Below are positions 4,535 through 5,262 of a stretch of DNA of 5,262 bases, one piece after another. The position numbers and the translations under genes are program-made. The stretch is from NCBI GenBank assembly GCA_020061995.1, contig JAGUXE010000406.1, positions 1-5,262 of the forward strand, in the 5' to 3' direction. Every line of letters begins with the position of its first letter. Position 1 is the stretch's first letter. A model generated the notes under the pieces. The model searched no databases and was not told the origin of the DNA. It saw only the letters and a program-made list of their open reading frames with translations. The stretch is from Ignavibacteriales bacterium (GTDB lineage Bacteria > Bacteroidota > Ignavibacteria > Ignavibacteriales > Ignavibacteriaceae).

Positions 4535-4822
4535 ATGATCCCTTTCGAGTTTATACAATTAACCAGCATTGGCATTCCTATTGGGCTGGTTCTTCTGATG
4601 ATTTTTAGTGAGCAAAAATATACCCAACAGCGATACAAAATGGCTAAATGGTGTATTTTCTTTGGTTTGTTATCCACCGCATATTTTTTTGGCAACTACT
4701 ATTTTAATATGGAGTTCGGTCATTCCAAACAATCAATCATCATGATATATATTGGTTTGCCATCATTATCTATTGGATTAACTCTTTATGTCGCCGAGCT
4801 TATCAAAGCACTGATCAAATAA
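4535..4822 (+). CDS. Small three-helix membrane protein
   Basis: A 95-residue protein starts at ATG 4535, 18 bases after the previous stop, with only a weak GAG upstream, so it is probably cotranscribed with the gene at 3941. Three membrane helices are evident: about 7-25 (IQLTSIGIPIGLVLLMIF), 38-57 (AKWCIFFGLLSTAYFFGNYY) and 67-90 (SIIMIYIGLPSLSIGLTLYV). Loops are short, with a basic first loop (EQKYTQQRYK) placing it in the cytoplasm by the positive-inside rule. It has no signal for enzyme activity. It looks like an inner-membrane immunity protein or accessory component, but I recognise no family. Confidence 0.66.
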   Translation: MIPFEFIQLTSIGIPIGLVLLMIFSEQKYTQQRYKMAKWCIFFGLLSTAYFFGNYYFNMEFGHSKQSIIMIYIGLPSLSIGLTLYVAELIKALIK

Positions 4823-5072
4823 CCTGTTTAATTAATGCACAAAAAAATTATATATGACATCCATAGTTAACCTCCAACTAATAATCCCCTAAAAGTCGAA
4901 TGGCGTTTGCTTTTTGGTGCAACGATCCTTGTGAACTTTCTTGCTAGAGGTCACGGTTTTGTTCCGGTACAGGTATTGAACAGATCATTGCATTTATATA
5001 TTCGGTTTCATTTACAAAAGCACTACGCTTTTGAGCCATAACGACCACCATTATTGTCAGCGTTTCCTACTA
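4823..5072. other. About 250 bp with no supported gene
   Basis: No frame here has a convincing start, ribosome binding site and protein-like product. A plus-strand frame without a start codon (4871-5041) and a 31-codon minus-strand frame (5039-4944) are open, but neither is persuasive. The segment separates plus-strand cargo from the convergent minus-strand vapC and holds a small hairpin near 5016-5032. Confidence 0.5.
5016..5032 (-). terminator. Possible weak terminator downstream of vapC
   Basis: AAAAGC (5016-5021) and GCTTTT (5027-5032) form a perfect 6-bp stem with a 5-base loop, about 40 bases after the vapC stop on the minus strand. The stem is AT-rich and the T-run is part of the stem, so termination would be weak and could work in either direction. 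Confidence 0.25.
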
Positions 5073-5262
5073 CTAATTTGACTCAAACGGATTCAGCAAC
5101 CCAACATCAAAACATTCAAAATCCGTGATATTCCTCGTGACGACAATCAGCTTATTCACTTTAGCGATTGCTGCGATCATTGCGTCTTCGTATAAGGTGT
5201 CAGATTTTTTATGCATCAGCTTTGCCCAAGTGCGAAAAGCATCAGCGTCTAAAGCTAAAATA
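5073..5262 (-). CDS. vapC: VapC/FitB-type PIN-domain toxin, C-terminal part
   Basis: The minus-strand frame enters from the right edge and ends at TAG (5075-5073), giving 62 residues. It shows the C-terminal half of a PIN domain: RTWAKLMHKKSDTLYEDAMIAA, then KLIVVTRNITDFECFDVGLLNPF. The Asp of YEDAMIAAIA is the usual third acidic metal ligand, and TRN..DF is the typical PIN motif with the last acidic residue. VapC toxins are Mg-dependent RNases held inactive by a VapB antitoxin. About half of a normal roughly 135-residue VapC lies in the window. The start, and probably vapB just upstream of it, lie beyond 5262. It runs convergent to the plus-strand genes, marking the edge of the cargo array. 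Confidence 0.86.
   Translation of the reverse strand, partial: ILALDADAFRTWAKLMHKKSDTLYEDAMIAAIAKVNKLIVVTRNITDFECFDVGLLNPFESN

Noticed and set aside
4504..4695. Minus-strand 63-codon ORF
   Set aside because: It is antisense to the well-supported three-helix membrane protein at 4535-4822.
4944..5039. Minus-strand ORF of 31 codons starting MAQKRSAF
   Set aside because: It has no ribosome binding site or recognisable motif, and its start overlaps the hairpin that may terminate vapC.
4871..5041. Plus-strand open frame with VPVQVL, similar to VPIQVF near 1865-1882
   Set aside because: No start codon is present and the DNA similarity stops after about 20 bases, so it could be chance.

Overview
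The window is AT-rich bacterial DNA using the standard code, since TGA, TAA and TAG all end genes. It resembles an accessory island of a Gram-negative bacterium. The best clues are a lipoprotein signal peptide with a lipobox, small inner-membrane-type proteins, and the tail of a VapC/FitB-type PIN toxin at the right edge. I cannot name the species. A low-GC gammaproteobacterium or betaproteobacterium fits best. No housekeeping gene, rRNA, tRNA, CRISPR array or full transposase is visible.

Layout, left to right. Positions 1-213 hold an open frame running in from the left edge, followed by a hairpin-rich stretch (208-261). At 266-505 is a short unrecognised ORF that overlaps a tightly linked pair: a small soluble, possibly ribbon-helix-helix-like protein (492-764) and a two-helix membrane protein (764-1045). 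Next come a decayed coding scar, a 175-bp element with 18-bp inverted ends and an inner 12-bp hairpin (1243-1417), and a small membrane protein (1476-1844). Positions 1857-2056 carry two degenerate copies of another coding repeat. A zinc-ribbon membrane protein (2108-2530) and a second scar follow. Then come a HEPN-like protein with an RNSLIH motif (2755-3264) and a lipoprotein gene broken by one in-frame TGA (3354-3716). The third scar, an unrecognised 191-residue protein (3941-4516), a three-helix membrane protein (4535-4822), about 250 bp without a gene, and the C-terminal part of vapC on the minus strand (5073-5262) complete the window.

The unifying pattern is a string of unrelated small genes on the plus strand, separated by degenerate pieces of repeated coding sequence. 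One repeat family (about 1171-1260, 2593-2700, 3724-3840) encodes a GD(S/N)P...E peptide in register at all three sites. Another (about 1872-2056 and 4496-4513) encodes an FHGA-type peptide. My inference is that this is an orphan-module array next to, or derived from, a polymorphic-toxin locus (CDI, Rhs or Maf style). On this view the small genes are candidate immunity or defence cargo and the repeats are remnants of toxin 3' ends. The repeats and overlaps are seen directly. The immunity roles are not shown by any recognised domain.
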